Shown here one piece after another: positions 36,295-43,719 of a stretch of DNA of 64,000 nt. The notes below the pieces were generated by a model. That model had not been told where the DNA came from. It ran no database searches and saw only the letters and a list, made by a program, of their open reading frames with translations. The stretch spans positions 620,001 through 684,000 of the forward strand of contig NZ_QZCF01000002.1 in assembly GCF_003591485.1 (NCBI RefSeq), given 5' to 3'. A program made the position numbers and the translations under genes. The stretch's first letter is position 1; each line of letters opens with the position of its first letter. This stretch comes from Paenibacillus sp. 1011MAR3C5 (GTDB lineage: Bacteria > Bacillota > Bacilli > Paenibacillales > Paenibacillaceae).

Positions 36295-36319
36295 CACATT
36301 TATGGCTCAACGATACAAT
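36270..36319 (+). promoter_or_regulatory. glnRA promoter with GlnR/TnrA operator
   Basis: TTGACA (36291-36296), 17 bp, TACAAT (36314-36319) is a strong sigma-A promoter. Just upstream TGTGATTAAACCTCACA (36270-36286) matches the GlnR/TnrA consensus TGTNA-N7-TNACA at every fixed position. A weaker overlapping half-match ends in the -35 (36280-36296). Both lie in the 3' end of the YnbB-like gene. Nitrogen-dependent autorepression is expected from Bacillus. Confidence 0.88.
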
Positions 36320-36355
36320 GAACCTATAAATGAGCGACTGGAAGGTTGATGCGAC

Positions 36356-36766
36356 ATGGCTGATGAAATTCGCAGAAATATGGCCTTATTTCCAATAGGC
36401 ATCGTTATGAAGCTGACGGATCTAACGGCCAGGCAAATCCGTTATTATGAGCAGCACGAGCTGATCGTGCCGGCGCGCACGGCCGGTAATCAGCGGCTAT
36501 TCTCGTTCAACGACGTAGAACGGCTGCTCGAGATCAAATCTCTGATCGAGAAGGGCGTTAATATCGCAGGCATTAAGCAGGTCATGAATCCGGTATCCAA
36601 GGAATCGGATGATGCGACGATCGTCAGCGAGCAGTCCGAGGTGAAGCGCCGCGAGCTGTCCGACCAGCAACTGCATCGCCTGCTGAAGCAGCAGCTTCTT
36701 GAGAAGAGGCCGGGGCAAGCATCCATGATTCAGGGACAGCTGACCCGTTTCTTAAATAAACGGTAG
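36356..36766 (+). CDS. glnR: Glutamine synthetase repressor GlnR (136 aa)
   Basis: A MerR-family regulator: N-terminal winged helix with [22 protein letters not shown] and [15 protein letters not shown], then a dimerisation helix and a C-terminal Gln/Arg-rich tail through which feedback-inhibited glutamine synthetase activates the repressor in Bacillus. It precedes glnA by 26 bp in an autoregulated operon, with its own operator immediately upstream. Confidence 0.95.
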   Translation: MADEIRRNMALFPIGIVMKLTDLTARQIRYYEQHELIVPARTAGNQRLFSFNDVERLLEIKSLIEKGVNIAGIKQVMNPVSKESDDATIVSEQSEVKRRELSDQQLHRLLKQQLLEKRPGQASMIQGQLTRFLNKR

Positions 36767-36792
36767 TGAAATCGACCAGAGGAGATGATCTA

Positions 36793-38121
36793 GTGAGCTA
36801 CACGAAAGAAGATATCAAGCGTATAGCAGAGGAGCAGAACGTACGGTTTATCCGTCTTCAATTTACCGATTTGCTCGGTACGATCAAAAACGTCGAAATA
36901 CCGGTAAGCCAGTTGGATAAGGCTCTTGATAATAAAATGATGTTCGATGGTTCTTCCATCGAAGGTTATGTTCGTATCGAAGAATCTGACATGTACTTAT
37001 ACCCTGACCTGGATACTTGGGTTGTCTTCCCTTGGGTAGCGCAGGATCGCGTCGCAAGACTGATCTGCGATATCTATATGCCGGACGGCACGCCATTCGC
37101 AGGCGATCCGCGAGGCATTCTGAAGCGTGCCCTGAAGGAAGCTGAGGAGATGGGCTACTCGGCGATGAACGTGGGTCCAGAGCCGGAGTTCTTCCTGTTC
37201 AAGACGGACGAGCGCGGCGAGCCGACGACGGAGCTGAATGATCAAGGCGGCTACTTCGATCTGGCGCCGATGGATCTGGGCGAGAACTGCCGCCGCGAGA
37301 TCGTGCTAACGCTGGAGGAGATGGGCTTTGAGATCGAGGCTTCTCACCACGAGGTGGCTCCGGGGCAGCATGAGATCGACTTCAAATATGCCGATGCGAT
37401 TAAGGCGGCGGACCAAATCCAAACCTTTAAGCTCGTTGTTAAAACGATCGCGCGCGTGCACGGCTTGCACGCCACCTTTATGGCGAAGCCGCTATTCGGG
37501 GTTAACGGCTCGGGCATGCACTGTCACCAGTCGTTGTTCCAAGGCAGCACGAACGCGTTCTACGACGAGAAGGACAAGCTTGGCCTTAGCGATACCGCTC
37601 GTTATTACATGGCAGGCGTGCTGAAGCATGCACGCGCAATGGCGGCTATTACCAATCCGACGGTCAACTCGTACAAGCGTCTGGTTCCGGGCTATGAGGC
37701 GCCTTGCTACGTGGCCTGGTCGGCAAGCAACCGTTCGCCAATGATCCGTATTCCGGCATCGCGCGGTCTCTCGACACGCGTCGAATTGCGCAACCCGGAC
37801 CCGACAGCGAATCCATATCTGGCGCTTGCTGTCATGCTGAAGGCTGGCCTGGATGGCATTCGCAACCAGACGCCGCTCCCGGCTCCAATTGACCGCAATA
37901 TCTATATCATGACGGAAGAAGAGCGGGTAGACGAAGGCATTCCAAGTCTGCCGGTTGACCTGAGAGAGGCGCTGGACGAAATGCTGAAGAGCGATATCGT
38001 CTGTGAAGCGCTCGGCGACCACGCACTGGCACACTTCTACGAGCTGAAGGAAATCGAGTGGGATATGTACCGCACGCAAGTTCACCAATGGGAACGCGAT
38101 CAATATTTGACGCATTACTAA
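36793..38121 (+). CDS. glnA: Glutamine synthetase type I-alpha GlnA (442 aa)
   Basis: Makes glutamine from glutamate, ammonia and ATP in a cytoplasmic dodecamer. The beta-grasp [12 protein letters not shown], metal ligands in GPEPEFFLF, the ATP site [18 protein letters not shown], and PNRSPM-like [11 protein letters not shown] are present. There is no adenylylation Tyr motif, as in the I-alpha class, and the Arg62-equivalent in the ESDMYLYP region supports GlnR-coupled feedback control. The GTG start at 36793 has AGAGGAGAT upstream; a longer frame from 36766 lacks it. Length matches Bacillus (444). Confidence 0.97.
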   Translation: MSYTKEDIKRIAEEQNVRFIRLQFTDLLGTIKNVEIPVSQLDKALDNKMMFDGSSIEGYVRIEESDMYLYPDLDTWVVFPWVAQDRVARLICDIYMPDGTPFAGDPRGILKRALKEAEEMGYSAMNVGPEPEFFLFKTDERGEPTTELNDQGGYFDLAPMDLGENCRREIVLTLEEMGFEIEASHHEVAPGQHEIDFKYADAIKAADQIQTFKLVVKTIARVHGLHATFMAKPLFGVNGSGMHCHQSLFQGSTNAFYDEKDKLGLSDTARYYMAGVLKHARAMAAITNPTVNSYKRLVPGYEAPCYVAWSASNRSPMIRIPASRGLSTRVELRNPDPTANPYLALAVMLKAGLDGIRNQTPLPAPIDRNIYIMTEEERVDEGIPSLPVDLREALDEMLKSDIVCEALGDHALAHFYELKEIEWDMYRTQVHQWERDQYLTHY

Positions 38122-38150
38122 TAGGGAACATTCCGTAATAACGCGGATTT

Positions 38151-38223
38151 AAGGGGATGTTGTTTCGAGGGCAATCGAGTAATCGCAGATTACTTGACTG
38201 CCTCCGAAATGCGTCCCCTTTTT
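38151..38223 (+). terminator. Long hairpin terminator after glnA
   Basis: An imperfect stem of over 30 bases: AAGGGGATG and CGTCCCCTT pair at the base, with TTCGAGG/CCTCCGAA and GAGTAATC/ATTACTT inside, around a small GCAG loop. Five T follow the base. Confidence 0.75.
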
Positions 38224-38253
38224 GATTTGCTTATATGAATATATCGTTCGGCC

Positions 38254-39057
38254 TTAATGGGAAGGATTTCCGGTTAGACTGTTTTCAAACATATCAATGA
38301 TAACAAGGAAATGCTCTGCTTCTCGAAATACATGGTCCGCCAATAAAGGATGAATGATGCTTTTGATACGGCAGGCTTCAATTAGTTCTCGAGCTGTTTT
38401 TTTGAAGTCGCGAAGCGATTTAACGGACACCCTGTTTTGGTCCAGAAATTGGTCAAGGAGCGGAACCGTTTGCGATTGAGGACGCATTGATTCCAAGTCC
38501 TTTGCTTGAAATAGCAAGGTGTCAAATTCTTGACTGAAGTTATTTGCCTGTTCCACTAGCTGCCGCTCGGAAGGATCAAGCAAGTGGCTTATGAATTTGG
38601 CATGATCAGCCATAATTCTTAGAAAAAAGACGTTTTCATCAATAATGGCATCAGGCAGAGGCTCCAGGCGACCTGTATTTAATTCCGACAACCGATTTCT
38701 GAAATAGTTAGCTTCTCTGCTTACATGATCAACTAACAATGGGAAGTTGTTCGCTCCTGGGAGTTGGCATGTCAGTATTAATCCGAGCACTTTTCTTTTG
38801 AAAGCCCAAATATAAGAAACTGCAGTGTGTACTTCTTCATTGAATCTTTTTATGACGGTGGGATCTGTTCCAATCGTAAACGCATTGGATTTATTTTCGA
38901 TGGCTTCAAAGATGGCATAGAAATGATTGGCCTCATTGATCAATTGAGTATCCTCACAACGGAACCCCAATCGAAGAAAAAGAGAATGCTCTTTCATAAT
39001 TCGTGACCAAAACCTAACTTCTTCTAATGAACGCGCTACAAATGACTGATCTAACAT
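38254..39057 (-). CDS. DUF2935 family helical protein (267 aa)
   Basis: Two tandem all-helical domains, each with a repeated E/H pattern: FVARSLEEVRFWSRIMKEHS, INEANHFYAIFE, HVSREANYFRNRL, then FFLRIMADHAKFISHLLDPS, VEQANNFSQEF and DHVFREAEHFLVI. Conserved Glu and His in such bundles suggest metal binding, but the role is unknown. The start at 39057 has GGGGAG nine bases upstream; ATG 39066 is too close to it. GC content is lower than in the core genes nearby, and it marks the left edge of an accessory island. Confidence 0.8.
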   Translation of the reverse strand: MLDQSFVARSLEEVRFWSRIMKEHSLFLRLGFRCEDTQLINEANHFYAIFEAIENKSNAFTIGTDPTVIKRFNEEVHTAVSYIWAFKRKVLGLILTCQLPGANNFPLLVDHVSREANYFRNRLSELNTGRLEPLPDAIIDENVFFLRIMADHAKFISHLLDPSERQLVEQANNFSQEFDTLLFQAKDLESMRPQSQTVPLLDQFLDQNRVSVKSLRDFKKTARELIEACRIKSIIHPLLADHVFREAEHFLVIIDMFENSLTGNPSH

Positions 39058-39128
39058 TGGCAGCATCTCCCCTGAGACCGTAATCTTTAAGAGTACTGTA
39101 TGAGAGGAGAATTTGTACTATTCCCTTA

Positions 39129-39230
39129 TTACCCCAAAAGCTCACTCTCATTATTTTTAGTCACAAGCATGCCGACGATGAGAACGGCGAGTAAAAGGAA
39201 GTCGATACCGAGAATACGCTTGAATAAATC
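39129..39230 (-). pseudogene. Possible remnant of a small membrane protein
   Basis: Read on the minus strand from 39230 this gives DLFKRILGIDFLLLAVLIVG followed by about a dozen polar residues and a stop at 39129, a plausible one-helix membrane peptide. No start codon lies in frame; the nearest ATG (39238) is in another frame, as if a base had been lost. It may be decayed or chance. Confidence 0.25.
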
Positions 39231-39393
39231 ACAACCATTTCGACTAACCCCCGATAATTAATGAGTGCATCTTCATTTATTATGTCGTCGTCATTTGCTT
39301 ATTCAAATAGTAAAATATACCCAAAATGCACTTGTTTCAATTGATGTTGGGAGGCGCTCGTTGCATTTTGTCGTTTGCTGTAATGTTTTGTAA

Positions 39394-39438
39394 GGTTTCG
39401 TTGAAACCGTTTACAATTATATATTCAGGTTATATATT
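39394..39438 (+). promoter_or_regulatory. Promoter of the cysteine-rich peptide locus with adjacent palindrome
   Basis: TTTACA (39410-39415), 17 bp, TATATT (39433-39438) forms a good sigma-A-type promoter in AT-rich DNA, giving a leader of about 95 nt. One base upstream of the -35 lies GGTTTC-GTT-GAAACC (39394-39408), a perfect 6-bp inverted repeat, flanked by TGTAA and TTTACA as an outer imperfect repeat. A regulator is likely to bind there. Confidence 0.6.
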
Positions 39439-39539
39439 GTTAACTATCGAAGCAATATATTCCAAAAATATTAAATTCGTGCTAGAGGGGATAGATTAAC
39501 TTGCCCAATATGTTGCCTACTGAAAGGAGGTGAATAATA

Positions 39540-39686
39540 ATGGCATGTCCAAACGGATGTAGATCCTCGATATGGGTTACGTATTGCACAAGCTATTGCC
39601 CAGGTGCAAATAGCCACACAAGAAGAAGAGTATTAGTATGTCCTTCCGAAAATTGCAGCGTTAACGGGCCTTGTGATTGCTGGTAA
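39540..39686 (+). CDS. Leaderless cysteine-rich peptide (48 aa, eight Cys), candidate bacteriocin precursor
   Basis: ATG at 39540 follows a near-perfect AAAGGAGGTG at 7 bp. The 48-residue product has eight cysteines, at 3, 7, 16, 20, 34, 39, 45 and 47, giving CxxxC (3/7, 16/20), CxxxxC (34/39) and CxC (45/47) spacings. It has three consecutive arginines (28-30), two tryptophans, a slight net positive charge, no signal peptide and no double-Gly leader. Cys density and small size suggest a disulfide-stabilised, possibly defensin-like product. Two CxxC redox proteins and an ABC exporter follow, so it is probably secreted and oxidised. No named family recognised. Confidence 0.7.
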   Translation: MACPNGCRSSIWVTYCTSYCPGANSHTRRRVLVCPSENCSVNGPCDCW

Positions 39687-39700
39687 AATTAAGTTTCGCG

Positions 39701-39734
39701 GAGAATCTCTCGATTTGCTTGAGAGATTCTCTTT
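39701..39734 (+). terminator. Hairpin between peptide gene and maturation genes
   Basis: A perfect 11-bp stem (39701-39711 with 39721-39731) and 9-nt loop, followed only by TTT then mixed bases. As a leaky terminator or mRNA-stabilising end it would make the peptide far more abundant than the downstream enzymes. Confidence 0.7.
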
Positions 39735-39770
39735 CTGCTATTTCAAACGATAAAAAGGGGAGGGAACGCG

Positions 39771-40265
39771 ATGGATCAGATGGAGAAACAGTTGCCATCA
39801 TTTCTGAAAGTGGAAGAAGGATTGCAAATCGGCGATTTCATGCCCAATATACGTATTCCCAATTATGATTCCTTGCAATTATATGATTTCATAACCGATT
39901 ACTTATTGATTGCTACGATTAGCACGACCTGCGCTCCTTGTCTGCCTGCGATGGAGGCGATCGACGCTTTGATCCAGCGATATCCCGCAATGAATCTGGT
40001 TATCTTCATCGATACGGAGAAAGGGACGTTCGAGCAAGCGAAGGAGATTTTTCACCCGTCCGCACGGCTTTATCATGCAACGGATGATGTCATGTTCGGC
40101 GAGCTGAAGACCCGCGGTTATCCATGGGCATACGGATTAAATGCGGAAGGGCAAATCATTACGATTGAGCATGCGGGCAGCATGGAGTATTGGGAGAAGC
40201 TGATGTTTCCATTCAAAAGATTTATGAAGCCGCAAGCAGTACTTTTCATGAAGGAGGAGCTGTAA
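39771..40265 (+). CDS. Thioredoxin-like protein of the cysteine-rich peptide locus (164 aa)
   Basis: A redoxin/TlpA-type fold: GDFMPNIRIPNYDS as the first strand-loop, then a redox site Cys54-Ala-Pro-Cys57 in STTCAPCLPAMEAID and a YPWAYGLNAEGQII segment with the cis-proline region. No signal peptide is visible, so it acts in the cytoplasm or is bound to the exporter. It probably reduces, oxidises or isomerises the cysteine-rich peptide. ATG follows AGGGGAGGG, and its stop overlaps the next start (TAATG). Confidence 0.75.
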   Translation: MDQMEKQLPSFLKVEEGLQIGDFMPNIRIPNYDSLQLYDFITDYLLIATISTTCAPCLPAMEAIDALIQRYPAMNLVIFIDTEKGTFEQAKEIFHPSARLYHATDDVMFGELKTRGYPWAYGLNAEGQIITIEHAGSMEYWEKLMFPFKRFMKPQAVLFMKEEL

Positions 40266-40738
40266 TGAGCAAGCGAAGCTTTCGTGATTTGTTCAAACGG
40301 GAAACGCTGGAGAGAGAGCAGTCCTATTCTTCCAGTCCAGTCGAAACAGCCGTGCAGCCCTTTATCCCCGGCGTGCCGTTTCCTGGCTTTGCATTGGATG
40401 CCAGGCTTGCGGAAGCCGAGAAGGCTGCGGTTCTCTTCGTTTCGTTAACCTGCAGCAGCTGTATCGATCTGCTGCCTGAGCTTGTTGCATTTGGGACTGA
40501 CTTCGATGGTCTGCTCTTGGTTGTCAGCAGCGGGCTGAAGGAGGAGAACGAGGAACTGGTTCGTTATTATGACTATTCCTTCCCCGTCTATACGATGGAG
40601 GAGAACATCTATAAAGCGAGATTTGAGCTTGAGGCGACACCGGCGGCCATCATACTTGAAAAGGGCTTAATGATGCAGCAATTTACGATTCAGCATATCG
40701 GACATCTGTATGAGCAGTGTGGAGTCCAAAGAGGGTAA
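40265..40738 (+). CDS. Second thioredoxin-like protein of the cysteine-rich peptide locus (157 aa)
   Basis: Start at 40265 overlaps the previous stop by one base with GGAGGAGC upstream. After a 60-residue N-terminal region (LFKRETLERE, and the redoxin-like PGVPFPGFAL) comes a site Cys63-Ser-Ser-Cys66 in FVSLTCSSCIDLLPEL and later a cis-Pro-type LEATPAAIIL motif, both thioredoxin features. Two unlike CxxC proteins in tandem recall the paired thiol oxidoreductases of disulfide-containing bacteriocin loci such as sublancin, although homology to those was not tested. Confidence 0.72.
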   Translation: MSKRSFRDLFKRETLEREQSYSSSPVETAVQPFIPGVPFPGFALDARLAEAEKAAVLFVSLTCSSCIDLLPELVAFGTDFDGLLLVVSSGLKEENEELVRYYDYSFPVYTMEENIYKARFELEATPAAIILEKGLMMQQFTIQHIGHLYEQCGVQRG

Positions 40739-40780
40739 AGCAGAAGAGGTTATGATTCCATTCCGAAGGGGAAGTTGAAT

Positions 40781-41182
40781 ATGCACGCAGCTATAAGCGG
40801 ACAGCTTGTTATCGCGGATCGAGTTACCGACAATTATGAAGCCAGGGCGCATTGTATTCAAAATGTGCGCAATGTCGTGCACATACGTACATTTCCATCG
40901 GTTACGCTTTTTTATTTGTGGGCAAAGGTATTGTTTTACGGTACGGATCATGGAGTGGTCTGGATTAAAGTCTATGATGCCGATCATCAGACGGTATGGG
41001 AGAAAAAATGCGAAGGACTGGTCAATAAGCGCGTATCTCCAGCTCCTGCTGGTCTCGATATGGCTTTCCAGCCGCGATTTGTGGTGCATGAAGAAGGATT
41101 GTTCCACTTTGTCATGACCGATGCTGATGGAGAGACGTTGGCTCATTATCCACTATATATTGCGAGCCTGGACCCATCATGA
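40781..41182 (+). CDS. Unknown protein of the cysteine-rich peptide locus (133 aa)
   Basis: ATG 40781 follows AGGGGAAG; a TTG six bases earlier is possible. Predicted soluble and mostly beta: VVHIRTFPSVTLFYLWAKVLF, VVWIKVYDADHQTVWEKKCEG and GLFHFVMTDADGETLAHYPLYI. This alternating pattern resembles small DUF6941-like proteins, but I am not certain. With its position between redox genes and the exporter, it could be an immunity or peptide-binding factor. It overlaps the ABC gene by 4 bp (ATGA). Confidence 0.6.
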   Translation: MHAAISGQLVIADRVTDNYEARAHCIQNVRNVVHIRTFPSVTLFYLWAKVLFYGTDHGVVWIKVYDADHQTVWEKKCEGLVNKRVSPAPAGLDMAFQPRFVVHEEGLFHFVMTDADGETLAHYPLYIASLDPS

Positions 41183-43002
41183 ATAAATCATTCGGCAAGC
41201 TGCGCACGTTCGGTTTGTTGATTCCAATTTTATGGAAAATTTCAGGTGCGGCGCTTGTGATTCTCATTGGGATTACGCTGGCACAGGCGTTTATTCCAAT
41301 CGCGCAGCTTGCACTAACGAGCAGGCTGGTGGAGGAAGCGGCGCTGCTGTTTCAAGGGAACAGCGATCAGGGGATGCGAGACGTACAGATACTTGTAGGG
41401 CTGCAGCTTGCCTTGCTTTTGTCCGGCGCATTATTGGGAGGCGTATTTAAATATACGCAACAATTATTTAACCAGCGTGCCACACTATACTTCGATGAGC
41501 TTTTGTCGACGAAAGTGAACCGGCTGCCTCTTTCTTATTTTGACAATCATCTGAACTATGACCGGCTGCAACGGACGTCCTTTAGCATGCAGCTCCAAGG
41601 CATAGGCATTATTTTTACGATTCTGACCATGATTCAGAACATGATCACCGTCATCGGCTATATGGTGATTCTGTTTCAATTTCATTGGTTGCTGTCGCTC
41701 GGCATGCTGCTTCTCGTTGTGCCTATGTTATGGTCCTACCTATTCGAAAGCAAAGCGATGTTCAAGCTGATCATTCATCAGACGCCGGATGAGCGCATGT
41801 CATCCTACATTAGCAACCTGCTCAAAAGCAGGGAGGGCGCCAAGGAGATTCGAGTATTTGAATTGGCCTCTTATTTGATCGATAAGTGGAAGCGAATCGC
41901 CTTGAGGAATGTCGGCAGACTGCTTGCCCTCGAAAGGAAAACAATTGGCATCACCTATAGTGTGCAGCTATTCACGTTGACGCTGCTGAGCGGCATGCTG
42001 CTGTTCGCCTTGCATACCGGTGCGAATGGCGGGCTGGTGATCGGTCAATACGTTGCGCTGGCACAAGCGTTGTTCAGCTCACAAGCGCTTGTTCAGGGGC
42101 TGGCGCAGGGTTACTCCAACATCCATCAGGGCTTGCTGCATGCTAATGAAATGATTTCATTTGTGAATCTCCCTGAAGGGAATGGGGAGGAGGGCGATCA
42201 GGTGTTTCCGTCCCCGATCAAGCAAGGCATAACGGTCGAGCATCTTACCTTTCAATACGATGGAGCCCCCGGTCCGGCGATTGATGGCATTAGCTTTTCG
42301 ATTGGGGCGGGTGAAACGATAGCCATTGTTGGAGATAATGGAGCAGGCAAGAGCACGCTGGCGAAATGTCTGCTTGGATTGTATGCGCCGGACAAAGGTT
42401 CCATAGCAGTCGATGGGGTAGAATATGCGAGCATATCCTCTTCCAGCATTCGAAGCCGCATGAGCGCGATTTTCCAAGATTTTGTGCAGTTTCCCTTCCC
42501 GGTATGGGAAAACATTGGTTTAGGCGGCATCAACGAGATTGCCAACCGGCACAAGCTTCAGAAATCCAGCGAAGAAGCGAATACCGCATCCTTTATTCAG
42601 AAGCTGCCGCAAGGCTGGGATACCGTGCTTGGCGTTCAATTCGATGGCGGCCATGAGCTCTCTTACGGTCAATGGCAGCGTATTGCACTGAATCGGGCTT
42701 TTTACCGGGAGTTTGAGCTCATTGTATTGGACGAGCCTACTGCGTCGCTTGATCCCATGACCGAAGCGGCTATCTTCGAGAACCTGATGAAGTTAACGAA
42801 CGGCAGAACCTCGGTATTTATCACTCATCGTCTGGGAAGCTGCCGGTTTGCGGATCGCATTATTGTGCTTAAGGATGGATGTCTGGTGGAAGAGGGAAGT
42901 CATGATGCTTTAATGATACGCAATGGAGAATATGCGGCGATGTTCCGCAAGCAAGCAGGCTGGTATACGAAAGAATGGGAGGAGCAGTCGCTGGGTGTAT
43001 AA
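41179..43002 (+). CDS. Lantibiotic-type ABC exporter, fused membrane and ATPase domains (607 aa)
   Basis: Six helices (about residues 18-310) then an ABC ATPase: Walker A GDNGAGKST (about 385), signature LSYGQWQRIAL (about 495) with Tyr in place of the second Gly of LSGGQ, Walker B LIVLDEPTASLD and H-loop FITHRLGS. The LSYGQWQ form and the IxELP-like SFIQKLPQGWDTVLG loop resemble NisT/SpaT peptide exporters. There is no N-terminal C39 peptidase domain, in line with a substrate lacking a leader. Last gene of the island operon. Confidence 0.88.
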   Translation: MNKSFGKLRTFGLLIPILWKISGAALVILIGITLAQAFIPIAQLALTSRLVEEAALLFQGNSDQGMRDVQILVGLQLALLLSGALLGGVFKYTQQLFNQRATLYFDELLSTKVNRLPLSYFDNHLNYDRLQRTSFSMQLQGIGIIFTILTMIQNMITVIGYMVILFQFHWLLSLGMLLLVVPMLWSYLFESKAMFKLIIHQTPDERMSSYISNLLKSREGAKEIRVFELASYLIDKWKRIALRNVGRLLALERKTIGITYSVQLFTLTLLSGMLLFALHTGANGGLVIGQYVALAQALFSSQALVQGLAQGYSNIHQGLLHANEMISFVNLPEGNGEEGDQVFPSPIKQGITVEHLTFQYDGAPGPAIDGISFSIGAGETIAIVGDNGAGKSTLAKCLLGLYAPDKGSIAVDGVEYASISSSSIRSRMSAIFQDFVQFPFPVWENIGLGGINEIANRHKLQKSSEEANTASFIQKLPQGWDTVLGVQFDGGHELSYGQWQRIALNRAFYREFELIVLDEPTASLDPMTEAAIFENLMKLTNGRTSVFITHRLGSCRFADRIIVLKDGCLVEEGSHDALMIRNGEYAAMFRKQAGWYTKEWEEQSLGV

Positions 43003-43024
43003 CCACCGGCGCTGCTCCTTCTTT
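42980..43024 (+). terminator. Hairpin at the end of the ABC exporter gene
   Basis: AGGAGCAG (42980-42987) pairs with CTGCTCCT (43012-43019), with further partial pairing inside, and a T-rich CTTTC flank follows. It starts within the last codons of the gene and likely ends the peptide operon. Confidence 0.55.
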
Positions 43025-43076
43025 GCTCATTGCCAATGGGCCATAGTCAAGCTGTCGAAAAAGGTAAAAACTTCAT

Positions 43077-43119
43077 GTGACGCGAACGTATGTTTTGGAT
43101 ATAATAAGAACATACATTC
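43077..43119 (+). promoter_or_regulatory. Promoter with SOS-type LexA boxes for the WYL-like gene
   Basis: A -35-like GTGACG (43077-43082), 17 bp and TATAAT (43100-43105). The spacer is CGAACGTATGTTTT (43083-43096), matching the Gram-positive SOS box CGAACRNRYGTTCC apart from the last two bases. A second, weaker GAACATACATTC (43108-43119) covers the likely start point. Same arrangement as the yneA promoter. Confidence 0.65.
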
Positions 43120-43137
43120 GATCGGGTGGTGATTAGC

Positions 43138-43335
43138 ATGGAGAGCTATATGGGCAAGGTCGTGCAGCTTATATATATTGACAGGAAGAAAAACGTGTCG
43201 ATTCGTGATGTGCGCATCATTTCGGTGAAAGGCAAACAGTTCAAAGCGTATTGCTACTCGGCAGGGGCTATGCGTATATTTAACGAGGATAACGTAGTGG
43301 ATGTGGAGATTTCCAGACATGTGTGGAAAGCGTAG
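43138..43335 (+). CDS. Small WYL-like protein, probable SOS gene (65 aa)
   Basis: Starts at ATG 43138 with GGGTGGTGA upstream; a GTG at 43126 is in frame but poorly placed. The product resembles an isolated WYL-type beta barrel: GKVVQLIYIDRKKNVSIRDV, RIISVKGKQFKAYCYSAGAMRIF (the RxFxxxxI-like part) and EISRHVWKA. Function unknown; WYL domains bind nucleic acids or nucleotides in larger regulators, and here no DNA-binding domain is attached. Two LexA-like boxes overlap the promoter, so DNA damage probably induces it. Confidence 0.72.
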   Translation: MESYMGKVVQLIYIDRKKNVSIRDVRIISVKGKQFKAYCYSAGAMRIFNEDNVVDVEISRHVWKA

Positions 43336-43361
43336 GAGACTTGGCAGCCATGTAAAATAAA

Positions 43362-43382
43362 AACCCGCGATAATCGCGGGTT
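43362..43382 (-). terminator. Hairpin shared by the WYL-like and YjfB-like genes
   Basis: A 9-bp perfect stem (43362-43370 with 43374-43382) around TAA. On the minus strand the stem is followed by TTTATTTTA, so it ends the YjfB-like gene; it also lies just after the plus-strand gene. Confidence 0.8.
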
Positions 43383-43388
43383 GAATCA

Positions 43389-43565
43389 TTACGCTCGAAG
43401 ATCCAGGGTTTGACCAAGATTAGGGTCGAGGCTCTTGCCAATCATGTCTGTCAGCTGTTGCCCTTGCTGCTCGGCTTGACCTTTGGCGATGCTAAGCATC
43501 TTGATGCCTACGGATTGAGCGAGCCTTGATTGGCTTAATGCGATCGATAATGCGCCAATATCCAA
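43389..43565 (-). CDS. YjfB family putative motility protein (58 aa)
   Basis: Short helical protein with MDIGALSIALSQSRLAQSV at the N-terminus and an AEQQGQQLTDMI segment, the YjfB family (linked to motility genes in Bacillus, role unknown). I choose the TTG start at 43565, with AGGAGGTG seven bases upstream; a GTG at 43574 overlaps that ribosome site. No flagellar genes lie nearby in this window. Terminators flank it on both sides. Confidence 0.82.
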   Translation of the reverse strand: MDIGALSIALSQSRLAQSVGIKMLSIAKGQAEQQGQQLTDMIGKSLDPNLGQTLDLRA

Positions 43566-43666
43566 GTTATACACCTCCTACTAGCTATATCGGCAGGAAG
43601 CTAGCCGCGATGAAGGAATGGATGGATTTTATAGTGATTCTATTGTTGAACAAGATGTCTGTGATC

Positions 43667-43709
43667 AAAAAAGGCTGCTGACATGAATGAAAATCATGCG
43701 AGCAGCCTT
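43667..43709 (-). terminator. Intrinsic terminator after lexA
   Basis: On the minus strand AAGGCTGCT (43709-43701) pairs with its complement at 43679-43671 around an inner ATGA/TCAT pairing, then six T follow. Confidence 0.85.
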
Positions 43710-43719
43710 CTTGCTATTA

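Noticed and set aside
39326..39499. 57-codon hydrophobic frame before the cysteine-rich peptide
   Set aside because: It spans the likely promoter, has no ribosome site and lies in AT-rich DNA where chance frames of this kind are common.
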